A DNA stretch of 64,000 bases from assembly GCA_047495785.1 (NCBI GenBank), contig JBLDXI010000040.1, forward strand, positions 62,001 to 126,000. Direction: 5' to 3'. The notes under the pieces were generated by a model. That model did no database searches and was not told the DNA's origin. It was given only the letters and a program-made list of their open reading frames with translations. The stretch's first letter is position 1. Every line of letters starts with the position of its first letter. This document shows positions 11,756 to 22,700 of this stretch, piece by piece. The DNA comes from Lepidodermella squamata. Taxonomy: Eukaryota > Gastrotricha. Made by a program: the position numbers and the translations under genes.

Positions 11756-11948
11756 AGACGATTCGCTCGAATTCTACCAACAAACAAGTATAATTATAGA
11801 ATTTGCACATTTTCCCCCAAGATTTAAGGGGGATTTATTGCCGATGATGAGCTGAAAGATGAAATAATGATTGTATGTGATTGATTTTAAAGTCAGGTTG
11901 ATGATGAGAAATATTATTTTTCTGCTTTCAAGATTAATCCAATTTTTT

Positions 11949-11969
11949 AGAAATTTTATTCGTTTAAAA
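11949..11969 (+). promoter_or_regulatory. Possible trans-splice acceptor before beta-1
   Basis: CCAATTTTTTAG ends about 20 bp upstream of the beta-1 ATG at 11970. The same site is kept before beta-2 (about 18060-18088). With only 215-217 bp separating alpha and beta stop and start codons, this could be a spliced-leader acceptor in a two-gene operon. Alternatively it is the acceptor of an ordinary 5' intron, or the frame starts further upstream at 11871. Confidence 0.35.
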
Positions 11970-13695
11970 ATGATGATTTTATGTCTTGTCGCGATATTGC
12001 TATCTCTGCCGATTCTCGTTTTCTCGAAACACGAATTGGCCATGTTTTTCCGAGCTACAATTGCGAAAATCGACGATGAATGTACGGCGAATTTGAAGAC
12101 GATGCACATTTTTGCGAGCACGAACGCTGCTAGCCGGCAATATTTCGATGGAAAGCGCGAAAAATCGGCGGTTGTTTTGCCAATTTTCCCACGATATTTG
12201 GCGGAAATTGATGAAAATGGCAACGAATTTATCGAATTTTTCCCGCGATTCAATTTGACCTGTTTTCTTGGCTCGTGCCCAAATAATCTCACTTTTTCAT
12301 CGAATTCGAGCCAGTTTCGTAAATTGCCGGGTAGATTTCCGCGGAAAATGATGAAGCTTTATTACGTTGATCAAACTGGAGATCGGCCTTTTTTCGATTT
12401 CTACCTGCTGGATAATAACGAAAATTTGGGCGATTTATTTCCGAAAATCGGAGATGAACTTTTCGAGTGTTTTGGCGAGGTGATTTACGAAGCTTCATTG
12501 GGTCGAGTGAAGCGATCTCAGGTTCGGCGATTGTCGAGAGGCAGGGCCCATTCGAATCCGATCAATAATCAGCGAATAATAGCCCCATCTTCGAGCAATT
12601 CGAATAGCACGTCAGAAGGCTTGGATAAATCCGGTATTTTTAAGTATTTTAATTCAATGGTTTAGATTTTCCTCGAAGACCCCGATAAAAGAGCGAATTT
12701 CGATTTCGGATTGCAATTTATATAAATTCGATGTAAAAATATTTGGCATATAGCTTAGGCCGGCGCAGTCATGGCCTTTGATTTCATGGCCCAGCACTTC
12801 TATGACTAAATTTAGGGCTGCAAACTTTAATCCTAAATTTAAGCTATAAATTCCATCTTGATAATATTCGATTTCGATAATAATTTACGGGTCCCCTACA
12901 AAGTAGGGAAAATTTAGTAACAGGCTTCAAAGCAAAAGCTTCAAAGCACCATGACCTCAAAGCAAAATTAAAAAATGGCTTCAAAGTAAAATAATAGTAT
13001 TAATTCCAATACATGGTGATCATTGCTTAATACTTTATTTTACTTTTTTTATGGGAGTGCTTTGAAGCCATTTGGTCTGAAGTTTGCACCATTTGTTGCT
13101 CTCTGCTTTATTTGAAGCCTGCTACTCTGTGGGGGACCCTAATTTACCCAATAGCCCTGATAATTTTCGTGTTTTAATTTCCATGCGGTATCCTTGGGCT
13201 GGTTTTAGCAAATTATCTGAATTTGGTATTCGAAATTTTGGTATCGGAAAAATGTCCCATAAATTCAGATATTTTTTAGGAAATTAAACTGAGTTTTGAA
13301 ATTATGCGCAATTCCATCTTTTTTCTTTATCCAAAAAAATAAAAACATTACCTGAGAAATAAACCCCGATGGTAATTTTTGGTACTATTTTACCTGGCAG
13401 GAACAAATTTTTTCGGATTTCTTTAATCCCATTAACAAGTTGATTATACTTGATGGCATTTTTTTAGATTTTTCTAGCCATGCGACTTCCCTTTCATTTT
13501 TGAGTTTCTGATCCCTTTTTCCTTTGTTTGTGTTACTGTGTCAAAGGTGAAATTAATTGCATTTTTTGTGTTTCAGTGGTCAATTTTTACTTGTGGGTCG
13601 CCTTGGCTGCCGGCATTGGTCTCGTTATATGCGGAGCTCCTTTTATGTGGTGTAGCTGCCTTTGCTGCCCCGAATTAACTCTGAGATCCCACTGA
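11970..13695 (+). CDS. Beta-1: furin-site type I membrane glycoprotein, 260 aa
   Basis: Exons 11970-12633 and 13577-13695 join in phase 1 (GTATTT donor, GTGTTTCAG acceptor). I chose the ATG at 11970 because it opens a strong signal peptide (MMILCLVAILLSLPILVFS); the frame is also open to 11871. The ectodomain has the motifs IDDEC, NLTC and SCPNN, shared with alpha, then a predicted proprotein-convertase site RVKR-S. A basic and Ser/Asn-rich linker follows. Exon 2 encodes a membrane span and a CSCLCC cluster suited to palmitoylation, and ends in LTLRSH. The intron is unusually long (943 bp) because it holds a MITE. Function unknown; processing at the furin site is an inference. Confidence 0.8.
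12889..13139. mobile_element. 251-bp MITE in the beta-1 intron
   Basis: The ends are inverted (GGGTCCCCTACAAAGTAG and GGGTCCCCCACAGAGTAG read inward), and the element is flanked by TAATTTAC at 12881-12888 and 13140-13147. The beta-2 intron has a single uninterrupted TAATTTACCCAATAGCCCTG at about 18967, the exact empty site. An 8-bp duplication suits the hAT superfamily. Internally it repeats CTTCAAAGCA several times in both orientations. Confidence 0.88.
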
Positions 13696-13699
13696 AACG

Positions 13700-15600
13700 A
13701 ACATGATGCTCACCTCGACAAATAACTGCGAACTTGTTAGCTGTTTAAAATTGATCTATCTTATAGTCTATGAAATTCGATTTGAACAAAAATAAAGTTG
13801 AAATTCGGATTATCTGGCTTTGCATGTAAAGCTTGAAACAAGGTTAACGGTTGGTGAAAGTTTTTTGGTGTTATCAATAATGAAGCAATCCAGCGAGCCT
13901 CTGTTTGACAATCGAGAGTGTGAATTTATAAAAAAAGCACCGGATAGCAAGAAGTCTGACTTCGCCATTTTTCACTATTGCTTTCAACTACTGCTTGATG
14001 GGTAACATTTCGGGATGAAGTTGAACCGATGAGTTAACAATTAGAATAGCGATAATGGCGAAAAATTGCATGCGTTCCACTAAATTCATTTATTAGTTCG
14101 AAATTGCAAAATAAATCGAATTTTATTCAATTTTTCAAACAAAAATTGGTCATGGTTCTAATTATTACTGAGTTCGAGGTTGCAGGAATCGATTTGTCGA
14201 CGCAGGAAAAATTGAAATTTCAGGCATCAGTAGTCGAATTTTCAGATATTATGAAAACAATTGACAATTTCAAACTTGGAAATGAGTTGAATATTTTCTC
14301 ACCGTTGATCGAAATTTCAGCCCCGCGTAAATTTTGCTAGATAGATTTATTAGCCGAAATCGGCGCCTCAAATTTTGCATATTATCTGAAAATTTTAAAT
14401 TAACAATAATTATTTTTTTATTTTTTGAAAATTCGAAATTTGGCAAATAATCTGAAAATAATGTGTATGTTTCGTATCCAGTGCCAGTTATAATTTCACG
14501 CTAAATTAACAGAAATTTCGAATAAAACAATCTCAAGCAGGGATCGAAAGGTTTGCTAATTACCGAATGTCGAAAATCGTACAGGATCGTATAGGAATTT
14601 TCGAGGTTTCGTCGCGATTAAATTTCCACCGGCTTTAATCGCCTAGCTAATCGACGTCCGATGGAGAACGTGATGGCTGCTTCCGTTGGGGATCAGTCAG
14701 CCTTGCGGGTAACTAACAATTTAGAGAGGTAGCAATTAATTAAGGTGGATTAAGACCTCATTATTAAATACAAGCAAAAAGTAGGACATGACCTGGAACT
14801 GCCTTGAGGAATTCGAAGTTGAGTGATTTCAGAAATTATTTCTGGCTGACGTGTATTTATTAAATAATAATCTATTAGTAAGAGCTATAGAACTAGAAAT
14901 TAATCAATAAATAAAAATTAAATACAGACTTAAATGCCTTTAACCCTAATAATAGATGAAGTTTCAAGTCAGTACCTTCCCGACCGAAATTTCACGAAAT
15001 AAAAGCTACGAGAAACGGTTTCAGTATTGAAGATTTCGAATTTAAAAGCCCTGTTCGTCGAAATAATCAAATCATAGACAACGCTGTAACAGATAGGACA
15101 CGAACGATCTTTCCATAGTGAATTTATTCGAGCTGTTATTGCAAAAAGGGCGGCACGCGACCACTTTTTATGCCACCTAACGCCCTATCCGCCCATTATA
15201 ATTTTAATTAATTTGAACAATTGAAAAAGCCGCAGGTACCTCTTTCGAAAATTTTGATTTTCTGCTCATAAATACTAGAAGCGGCCCTCTATCTAATGAT
15301 ACCAGGCACACCTAGTGTTCCCCTATGGATAATTTTCTAAAATTCGCCAAAAAGCTATATTTGTTGTTTTTGGGCAAAATTGCCATTCTTCTGCCACGGT
15401 TGGCTCTTTCGGAAAAATTTTGAAAATTTTGAAAAAATGAGTGTATCCATATTGAGAATTTTCTCTATCCGACGATATAAAATTTGTAGGGTAAATAATA
15501 TATTTTGATTGTTTGATTATTTTCGGTCTTGCTACATGGACTTTGACTTCTCTTAAAGCGTTGCTTGATTTAGAGAAATTCTTGAAAACAATAACGAAGT
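13700..15600. other. Gene-free stretch downstream of beta-1
   Basis: Up to about 13870 the sequence matches the region after beta-2 (19230-19430), so it is part of the duplicated unit. An open frame at 14104-14340 and another on the minus strand at 15323-15610 look weakly protein-like, but neither has splice context, paralogue support or a known domain. I do not call them. Confidence 0.45.
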
Positions 15601-15606
15601 GCACTT

Positions 15607-16048
15607 TCATACATATTTATGTATGACAAAATTAACTTTCATACATATTTTTTTTCATAAAATCATGTTTTCCAGCCAAACTGTGACTAGGAATTGGTAC
15701 TAGGGGTTAGGGTTAGGTGCCAGGGTTCGGGTTAGGGTTAGGGTTAGGTTTAGGGTTCGGTTAGGGTTCAGGATTAAGGTTAGGGTTAGGAAATTTCGAG
15801 TTTCGGGTTTCTTCGAAGCTCGATTTTTGGGCCCTTGCGCTTCCCCAATAACCATTTCCATGCGGAAAAAATTGACTACGCTTTCGGAACCCCGTTTTTC
15901 TTTGTCATAAACCGAAAACTAGTCATCTGGCATTTCCCTAATGATTTCAGCTTGAATTTAATGAAAAAAAATATGTATGAAAGTTAATTTTGTCATACAT
16001 AAATATGTATGAAAGTTGAAAATTTCATACATATTTATGTATGAAAGT
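15607..16048. mobile_element. Foldback element enclosing telomere-like repeats
   Basis: The left arm at 15607-15660 (TTTCATACATATTTATGTATG) is inverted at 15961-16014, with an extra arm copy to 16048. Between the arms lies a degenerate GGGTTA tract at about 15697-15790. No ORF is present. The AT-rich arms are themselves palindromic (CATACATATTTATGTATG). Confidence 0.7.
15697..15790 (+). repeat. Interstitial degenerate TTAGGG-like tract
   Basis: About a dozen units of GGGTTA and close variants (GGGTTC, GGTTTA) run in one orientation. It sits inside a foldback element rather than at a chromosome end. Classic nematode telomeres are TTAGGC, so the unit type is of taxonomic interest, but the variants and the mobile context make it weak evidence. 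Confidence 0.8.
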
Positions 16049-16082
16049 TGGCACCCAAACAATAATTTGTGTGGCCCAAAAA

Positions 16083-16142
16083 AATCGAAAAATCAAAATC
16101 AAAATCAAAAATCAAAAATCATAAAATCAAAATCAAAATCGA
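16083..16142 (+). repeat. (ATCAAA)n low-complexity tract
   Basis: Imperfect repeats of AATCAAA run for about 60 bp next to the foldback element. An overlapping open frame here is low complexity and not a gene. Confidence 0.8.
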
Positions 16143-16797
16143 ATCTCAACGATGATGGTAGATCTTTATTCGCACATGCCGATATTTCTCGGTCTACTTA
16201 TTTACGACCGGGTAGCCATAACCCAGATAATTTCAGCCTCTAGTTGAATCCTATTTTCCTATTCTTCCTATTTTTCGGTAACAAAAAGATGAAATAATCT
16301 GGGTTCAGGTTCGTCACGAGAAAATATTGAGCAACGTAAACGAATAATTTTCAAATTTGAAAACCACGAATTACGAAGAAACTGCCGTGGTTATTTTTCC
16401 AACCCGCACTTTATATCTCATCTCATAGAATTCGTCAAGCTACGAAAAATTCTCCCGCGATTGAAAGCATGCAAATCTCTTGATCGCCCAATCGCTGATT
16501 TATGGCGAGTTATCTGAATTTTCAAAATTCATGGCTTAATGAAATTACCGAGCTCGAATATGTAGCAAGAGCGTCGTCTGCGATTCTTTCATTGTTTATT
16601 GCCACGCTCATTCACGAAATAATCACACACACACACAATGGGGCACGCGACGCGAGAAGCAAAAGCAGACGATGACCTCGTTCGCACTCAGAAAAGAAAA
16701 GCGGCGCAATCATTATTTTTAAGGTGGCATTTTTATTACTTTCTCGTTTTATTATTATAGATTTTTGCATCAAAGCTGTAATTGCTGTTGTAATAAA

Positions 16798-17872
16798 ATG
16801 AAGTATCAATTGAACCTGATTTCTGCCGTGGCTCTGCTGATGATCGGAATTGGGTCAAATGCTGCTAAAACTGAACCCCAGCTCTACTACTTTGATTTGT
16901 CAATCCCAGCAATCGACGATGACCACTGCGCTGGCGATATCTCAAACCTGGTTATTCACGCTTCGAAGGAATCGAATCTTTTCCCTGAAATTGCCAGCAA
17001 ATTTTCAACGAATATTTCGATTTGTAAGGCAAATCTCGTGAGTGATGATGATGACTTTTCTGGCTGGAATATCCCGCAGCTGATGAATATGACGTGTTAT
17101 TCACTCGAGCCGTCTTGCCCCGATTTTCCGAGGTTCGAACCGTCAAATTTATCGCTGAATTCGACGTGTCAATATGGCCGGAATTCGACGATGGATCTTT
17201 GCAGCGATAAGGAGGCGACCCCAGCTCGATTCAAGCTGTCTCTCGTCGATGGGGATGAGCAGCAGCCCGGCTTGAATCACGGCCAATCGATTGTGAAATG
17301 CCGAGGCAGCGTGGCTGTGCAGAAGGGTGGCATCGACAAAGCTCAGCCTCAGCGATGGGATTCGCTGGGATGGGATTACAAACAACAAAAAGCTCAAGAT
17401 GAATTAACATATTATTTACAAGAACAAGATCGAAAGCGGAAGGAACACGAAAAACAGTTAAAAGATGCCGAACAGCGATTTCAGGCTGAACGCGCGCGAA
17501 TCCTGGAATCGAGAAAGCCATTGTGGGGTGAGTAATTTTTAACGTTCACGGCTATCTTTGAAACGCGAGCAATCGATTCTAATTCTTGATAAATTTCGAA
17601 ATCCCGAACCTCAATACAATTGGAAAATCGACAGGATTTATTACTTTTTTACGCACACATGAACGATAACCGAAAAATTATGGATTTTTTTTTAATTTTG
17701 GGCGAAATTCCAATCTGAATAATCTGAAATCATTGCTTAATTTTCTTTTTTTTCAGCCATGCTCATCATTTTGGGTTCAACCATTATTGGCTATTCAATC
17801 TATTATTGCTGCAAAAAATGTCACGAATCGGAAAGAGAGCAACGCCAAAATGCTGCTAACAGCGCGGCCTGA
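16798..17872 (+). CDS. Alpha-2: type I membrane glycoprotein, 281 aa
   Basis: Exons 16798-17527 and 17757-17872 join in phase 1 (GTGAGT donor, TTTTCAG acceptor). The signal peptide and ectodomain are nearly the same as alpha-1. The stalk differs: it is longer and strongly charged (about 45 residues rich in Lys, Glu, Gln and Arg, predicted coiled coil). The membrane span (MLIILGSTIIGYSIYYCC) and tail (CKKCHESEREQRQNAANSAA) keep the alpha pattern with added cysteines. It lies 6.05 kb downstream of alpha-1 and 217 bp upstream of beta-2. Divergence concentrated in the stalk while the ectodomain stays conserved is notable. Confidence 0.85.
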
Positions 17873-18088
17873 AGAAGATTCGTTCGAAATCTACTAACAA
17901 AAAGTCTAATTCTAGAATTTCCTCGGTTTTCCCCAAGTTTTAAGGGGGATTTATTGCAGATGATGAGCTGAAAGCTGAAATAATGATTGTATTTAATTAT
18001 TTTTGAAGTCAGGTTGATGATGAGAAATATTATTTTTCTGCTTTTACCAAGATTATTCCAATTTTTTAGACATTTTATTTGTTTAAAA

Positions 18089-19176
18089 ATGATGATTTTA
18101 TGTCTTGTCGCGATTTTGCTATCTCTGCCGATTCTCGTTTTCTCGAAACACGAATTGGCCATGTTTTTCCGAGCTACAATCGCGAAAATCGACGATGAAT
18201 GTACAGCGAATTTGAAGTCGATGCAAATTTTTGCGAGCACGAACGCCGCTAGCCGGCAATATTTCGATAAAAAGCGCGAAAAATCGGCGGTGGTTCTGAC
18301 GATTTTCCCACGATATTTGGCGGAAATTGATGAAAATGGCAACGAATTTATCGAATTTTTCCCGCGATTCAATTTAACCTGTATTCTTGGCTCGTGCCCA
18401 AATAATCTCACCTATTCAATTAATTCGAGCCAGTTTCTTGAATTCCCTGGTAGATTTCCGCGGACAATGATGAAGCTTTATTACGTTGATCAAACTGGAG
18501 ATCGGCCTTTTTTCGATTTCTACCTGTTGGAGAATAACGAAAATTTGGGCGATTATTTTTCGAAATTCGGCGATGAATCTTTCGAGTGTTTTGGCGAGGT
18601 GATTTACGAGGCTTCATTGGGTCGAGTGAAGCGATCTCAGGTTCGGCGATTGTCGAGGGGTAGGGCCCATTCGAATCCGATCAATAATCAGCGAATAATA
18701 ACCCCATCTTCGAGCAATTCGAACAGCACGTCTTCGATTGACGGCTCTGATAAATCAGGTATTTAAGTTGTTTAATTCGAAATTGTTTAGATTTCTAGTC
18801 GAAGAAATCAACATCTGAGCGAATTTCGATTTTAGATTGAAATTTATATAATTTAACGATAAAACTTTAACCGCGCATCCTTGCCATATGAAAAGGCTGT
18901 AGTTCGCAAACCTAAATTCTGAATTTTAACTCAATTTCCTTTCGATATTGTTCGATTTTGATAATAATTTACCCAATAGCCCTGACAATTTTAATTTTTT
19001 AAATTTTGCGTGAATTCATTTGGTTTTTTTTAAAAAAAATATATCCTGATTTTATCTTCAAAATTGTGATAACGGAAAAATCAGTAATTTGTAAAATCGA
19101 TACCTGAAATCGATTATCTCAATTAGATTATCCTTGGCTGCCTGCATTGGTCTCGTTATATGCGGAGTTCCTGTAA
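18089..19176 (+). CDS. Beta-2: beta paralogue with a frame-shifted membrane exon
   Basis: Exon 1 (18089-18758) closely matches beta-1, with signal peptide, NLTC, SCPNN and the RVKR-S site. The second exon of beta-1 is recognisable at about 19127-19226 and still encodes a span plus CSCLCC when read in the beta-1 frame. The upstream part of that exon has been replaced, however, and the only nearby acceptor (CTCAATTAG, 19118-19126) puts it one base out of frame. Canonical splicing then gives a short tail ending at TAA 19174-19176, with no membrane span (239 aa). It may be a secreted form, or the copy may be degenerating. A donor or acceptor I failed to see could restore the frame. Confidence 0.65.
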
Positions 19177-19229
19177 TGTATTGTAGCTGCCTTTGCTGCC
19201 CCGAGTCAATCCTGCCAGTCCACTGAAAC

Positions 19230-19700
19230 GAACATGATGAATCCCCTTGAATGCAGGCCACCTCGAGAAATGACTGAGAACTTGTTAGCTGTTTAAAATT
19301 GATCTATCCTATAGCCTATGAAATTCGATTTGAATAAAAGTAAGGGTGAAATATTGTTTATTATTTGGCTTTGCAGATAAAGCTTAACGCAAGGGCGGTT
19401 AAGGTGTTATCAATACTTCGGAGATCTAACGAGCCGCTGTTTAAATTGCTGCTCTTATCTTTCTCAGCTATAGTATTAACGATGAGGTAAGAAGTTCATT
19501 CATGAACCGCTATGAAGGTATTTTGAATTTCAACAAAATTCACAAACCGAAAAAGCTGAAATCACAGATGAGAGCAGCTATTGCAGAAATAAGAAGATAT
19601 TATAATTAATTCAATCTACGCGAGATAAGAAATTTTTCTAGGCTTAGCATGCAGTTGAGCTCGAAAGCTTTCGTATTCATTGCCTGAACCAAGTTTACAA
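19230..19700. other. Convergent intergenic region
   Basis: This lies between beta-2 (plus) and the EGF/PAN gene (minus). On the minus strand 19737-19606 can be read as a 44-codon exon ending in TAA, one of three possible ends for the EGF/PAN gene. Otherwise I see nothing. Confidence 0.4.
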
Positions 19701-22700
19701 TCAGGCCAGCGTGTGCAACACAATCAACGAAGCTCCGCTGTAGTTGCTCGCCGTTGAAAAGCCATTTATCCCATAGGAATCACTGATAAAACAGTAAAAG
19801 GTCAAGATACAATTTTAAGATTCTAGCTAAAAAAGCTCACGGTGTCATGCAAGTGAAACACGCCAAGCCAGTGAGCGTGTTGTTTGTCATCCAGGAACCT
19901 CCGCCGAACGTCGCCGAGTTGGCCGGCCGGTCCTGGGCTAAGAAAGGCAGTTCGAGAGCCAAGGCCCCACTTGTCATTCCACTTGGCGCGTAAGTTGACT
20001 GCGACTGAAAAAGCAATGATAGGTTTTTATGTTTCCTTTCTTTTAAAACTGAGAGCTAACATTCGATGTAGATGCACAAGCAATTCTATAGCTATTGATT
20101 TCGTTGTCGATATAGCAATCCTTGAAAACCAAGCCACCCATTCTACCGGCTGATGTTTCCATTTGCATGATAATGGTCCAAGTTGCTGTCATATGAAAAG
20201 CTGAATTTGCATCAAGATGAAACTCAGGTCCACTTACACGGGATTTTAACCAAAGCTAGACCGTCGTCGTAAGTTTTAGCCGGAGTAGCAGAAACAGGCG
20301 TTCTGATTTGCCCATTGCCGGACCATCTGCGAGTTCCGTCAGACCAAGGTGGGTCATATCGTTCAATGACACGGCTGATGTACTCGTCGAAGTAGAATTT
20401 TCTAGACAAGTAGTAGTTGCAGCCACACGTGACCACGTAATCAGTCATCGCATCGTGACACAAGCATACGGATCGATTTTTTATGAATAGCTTGCGAAAA
20501 AATGTAGGTTTACCTATTGGTAAAGTTCGGCAATATATAATAAATTCTCACCTTGCCTTGTCTAGAAACAAAGCGAGAACACGCTGTATTGGTGGTTGGG
20601 TTCGAGACGACAAGGAATGACGTAGTGCTGTTGAGAGGTTCCACTTTCAAACAGTTTGTCTTGTCCGCTGAAGTTGCAATCAAATAGTTTGACATCAAGC
20701 GGTTGGCCCACTCCAAGCCGAGCCATTGCGTTGAGTTGGTTTTCGACCCGAATCCTGGAGCAAGATTGCGGCAATTCTATAGCCATTTTAGGATCAAATT
20801 GATCTTACCCCATTTATAGTCTTGGTACATCATTTTCCAGTAATTCCAGTCGACTAACGCTATTTTAAATGACTTTCATGTTATTTCGACTTATTCTCAA
20901 ACTACTCAAGACTTACCGGTTCGGCGATGAAATACCATTACCACTGATCAAAATTCGTTATAAATTATAATGAATCATCAACAGGAAAAATTACTTTCCG
21001 TAGGCTTAAGTGGACCACCAATGCAAGTCGCGTTGCAAACGCTGTTAGGCAGATAGATACAATCAGCTTCGAACGATTTATCGCCAATGTCAGCTTGAAA
21101 TCGATATCTGCCGGGGCCCAAGCCGAGCCGTGTCACCAGCGTGCAATCTATTGAAGAAATTGACTTGTTGACAGTCGTCTACAACCTAACAGATTTTACC
21201 AGTGTAAGTGTTGGCCCTGCAAATCGGAGTCTCATCTGCCTCCTGCGAGTGAAATATCGAAGTAAGACTATGCAACGCCATCGCATGAAAGACCTTACCA
21301 AGTGGTAGTAAAACCAGCCTAGAGCAGCCTCGAGACCCTCCCACAGCTCGTTCGTGTGCCCGGTGTTCAGCCAGCACGTTGCATTCGACGGATTATATGA
21401 GGCGGAGCGGCATCGATAACCGCCACTTCTGTAGCACGTATCCAAGCATGTCCTCAAGTCAATGCCGATGATTTCTTGATAAGTGTCTGCTTTGATCAAC
21501 CGAAAGCCCTTCCCGCAATTCCCAGGTAAATAAAACTGAGGGCGAGCTATGATGAAAGAAATTTGCGTGTTGAAAAGACATTTTCGTAGGCAAAATACTC
21601 TTCTCGCTGCAGTCATCTCCAGTTAGTCCTTTGGGACACTTGCAAATGCCAGGCCCTATGCTTGTCCCTCCATTTTTGCATGGGAAAATTTCTAAAAACT
21701 CGAAAAGTCGAGGATCCAAAAATACTTAGTTACCACTCACTTTTAGAACAATCAACGCCCATCCAGCCTTGTTTGCAGTAGCACTGATTGGGCCCACCAT
21801 TCTGTCCGGGAGCACAGTGGCCGCGGATGCAAGTAACAGGACATATCATGAGCGAATAAACTCGCAGGTCTATGACATCGACGTGGTTGCCACAAGCATA
21901 CACGCCGACGTAGGCAGACTCCCCAGAAATCGGGAAGGTGTTACCCGGAATAGCTGAGTGTGTCGAAACACAACTAGTCGTCGTGCATTGGTCGACCTGA
22001 AACAAAATATAAGGTTGTATGGGCGAGGGGATCCTGCTATCACCAACCCAGAATTGGCCGTTGCGCACGACCATGCCGACGTGGTAACGTGTGTTGACTC
22101 TCGTAACTGTCGTGTAGTAATTCGTTTTCTTCATTGTAAATGCGGATATTAGCCCAGTAGTGCCATCGAACCCAAATTCGGTTATAACACCCCGTAACTT
22201 GCTGGGGTCGACGTTGTTGCCTGAGCACAACAAATGGCTGTAAACTGTATGAAGCTATTATGCTTGTTCAACACACCCCCTCCAGATGGACTTGGAATCA
22301 GTGCATTTTCGTTGGCAACATATACACCCGTGAAGGAATAGTTGGCGCCTTCGTGTGAATAAATCGTTGCGTTGATGCTGAAGTCTGTCAGCGTGAATGG
22401 TACCTTCCCGAGCATGTAGCCATTATTGTGAGGGCCTTGGCCGAAAGTCAACCTCACAGCTTTGTTAGGCTGTAAAACAGGCCCGGGTGCTGTCGCAGAA
22501 TAACGGTACTTCCAGAGGCTGTAGTTTGCATTGTTCGGATAGGACCATTGCTCAATGTAGTTGTCAGGATCCGTTAGAGGTGTGCTGATATCTGAACGTT
22601 ATAACGATTACCCACTATACTATATGTTTTAGCTTTTTCTGAGAACTTCGCAGAAATTATTCTCAGATTCGGAAAGCATACAAAATTTCCACAAGACTTG

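Noticed and set aside
15697-15790. A chromosome end (telomere)
   Set aside because: The tract is short, degenerate and flanked on both sides by ordinary sequence within a foldback element.
16016-16243. Open frame rich in Lys, Ser and Asn near 16.1 kb
   Set aside because: It is produced by the (ATCAAA)n low-complexity tract.
19884-20153. Plus-strand open frame of 89 codons
   Set aside because: It lies antisense to exons of the EGF/PAN gene and has no features of its own.
20562-20570. Premature TAG in the EGF/PAN gene after YSVFSLC
   Set aside because: A 56-bp intron starting GTTTCTAG and ending CAATAG keeps phase and removes the stop.
22218-22280. Frameshift in the lectin-like region of the EGF/PAN gene
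   Set aside because: A 56-bp GTGTGT...CTCAG intron joins the two frames correctly.
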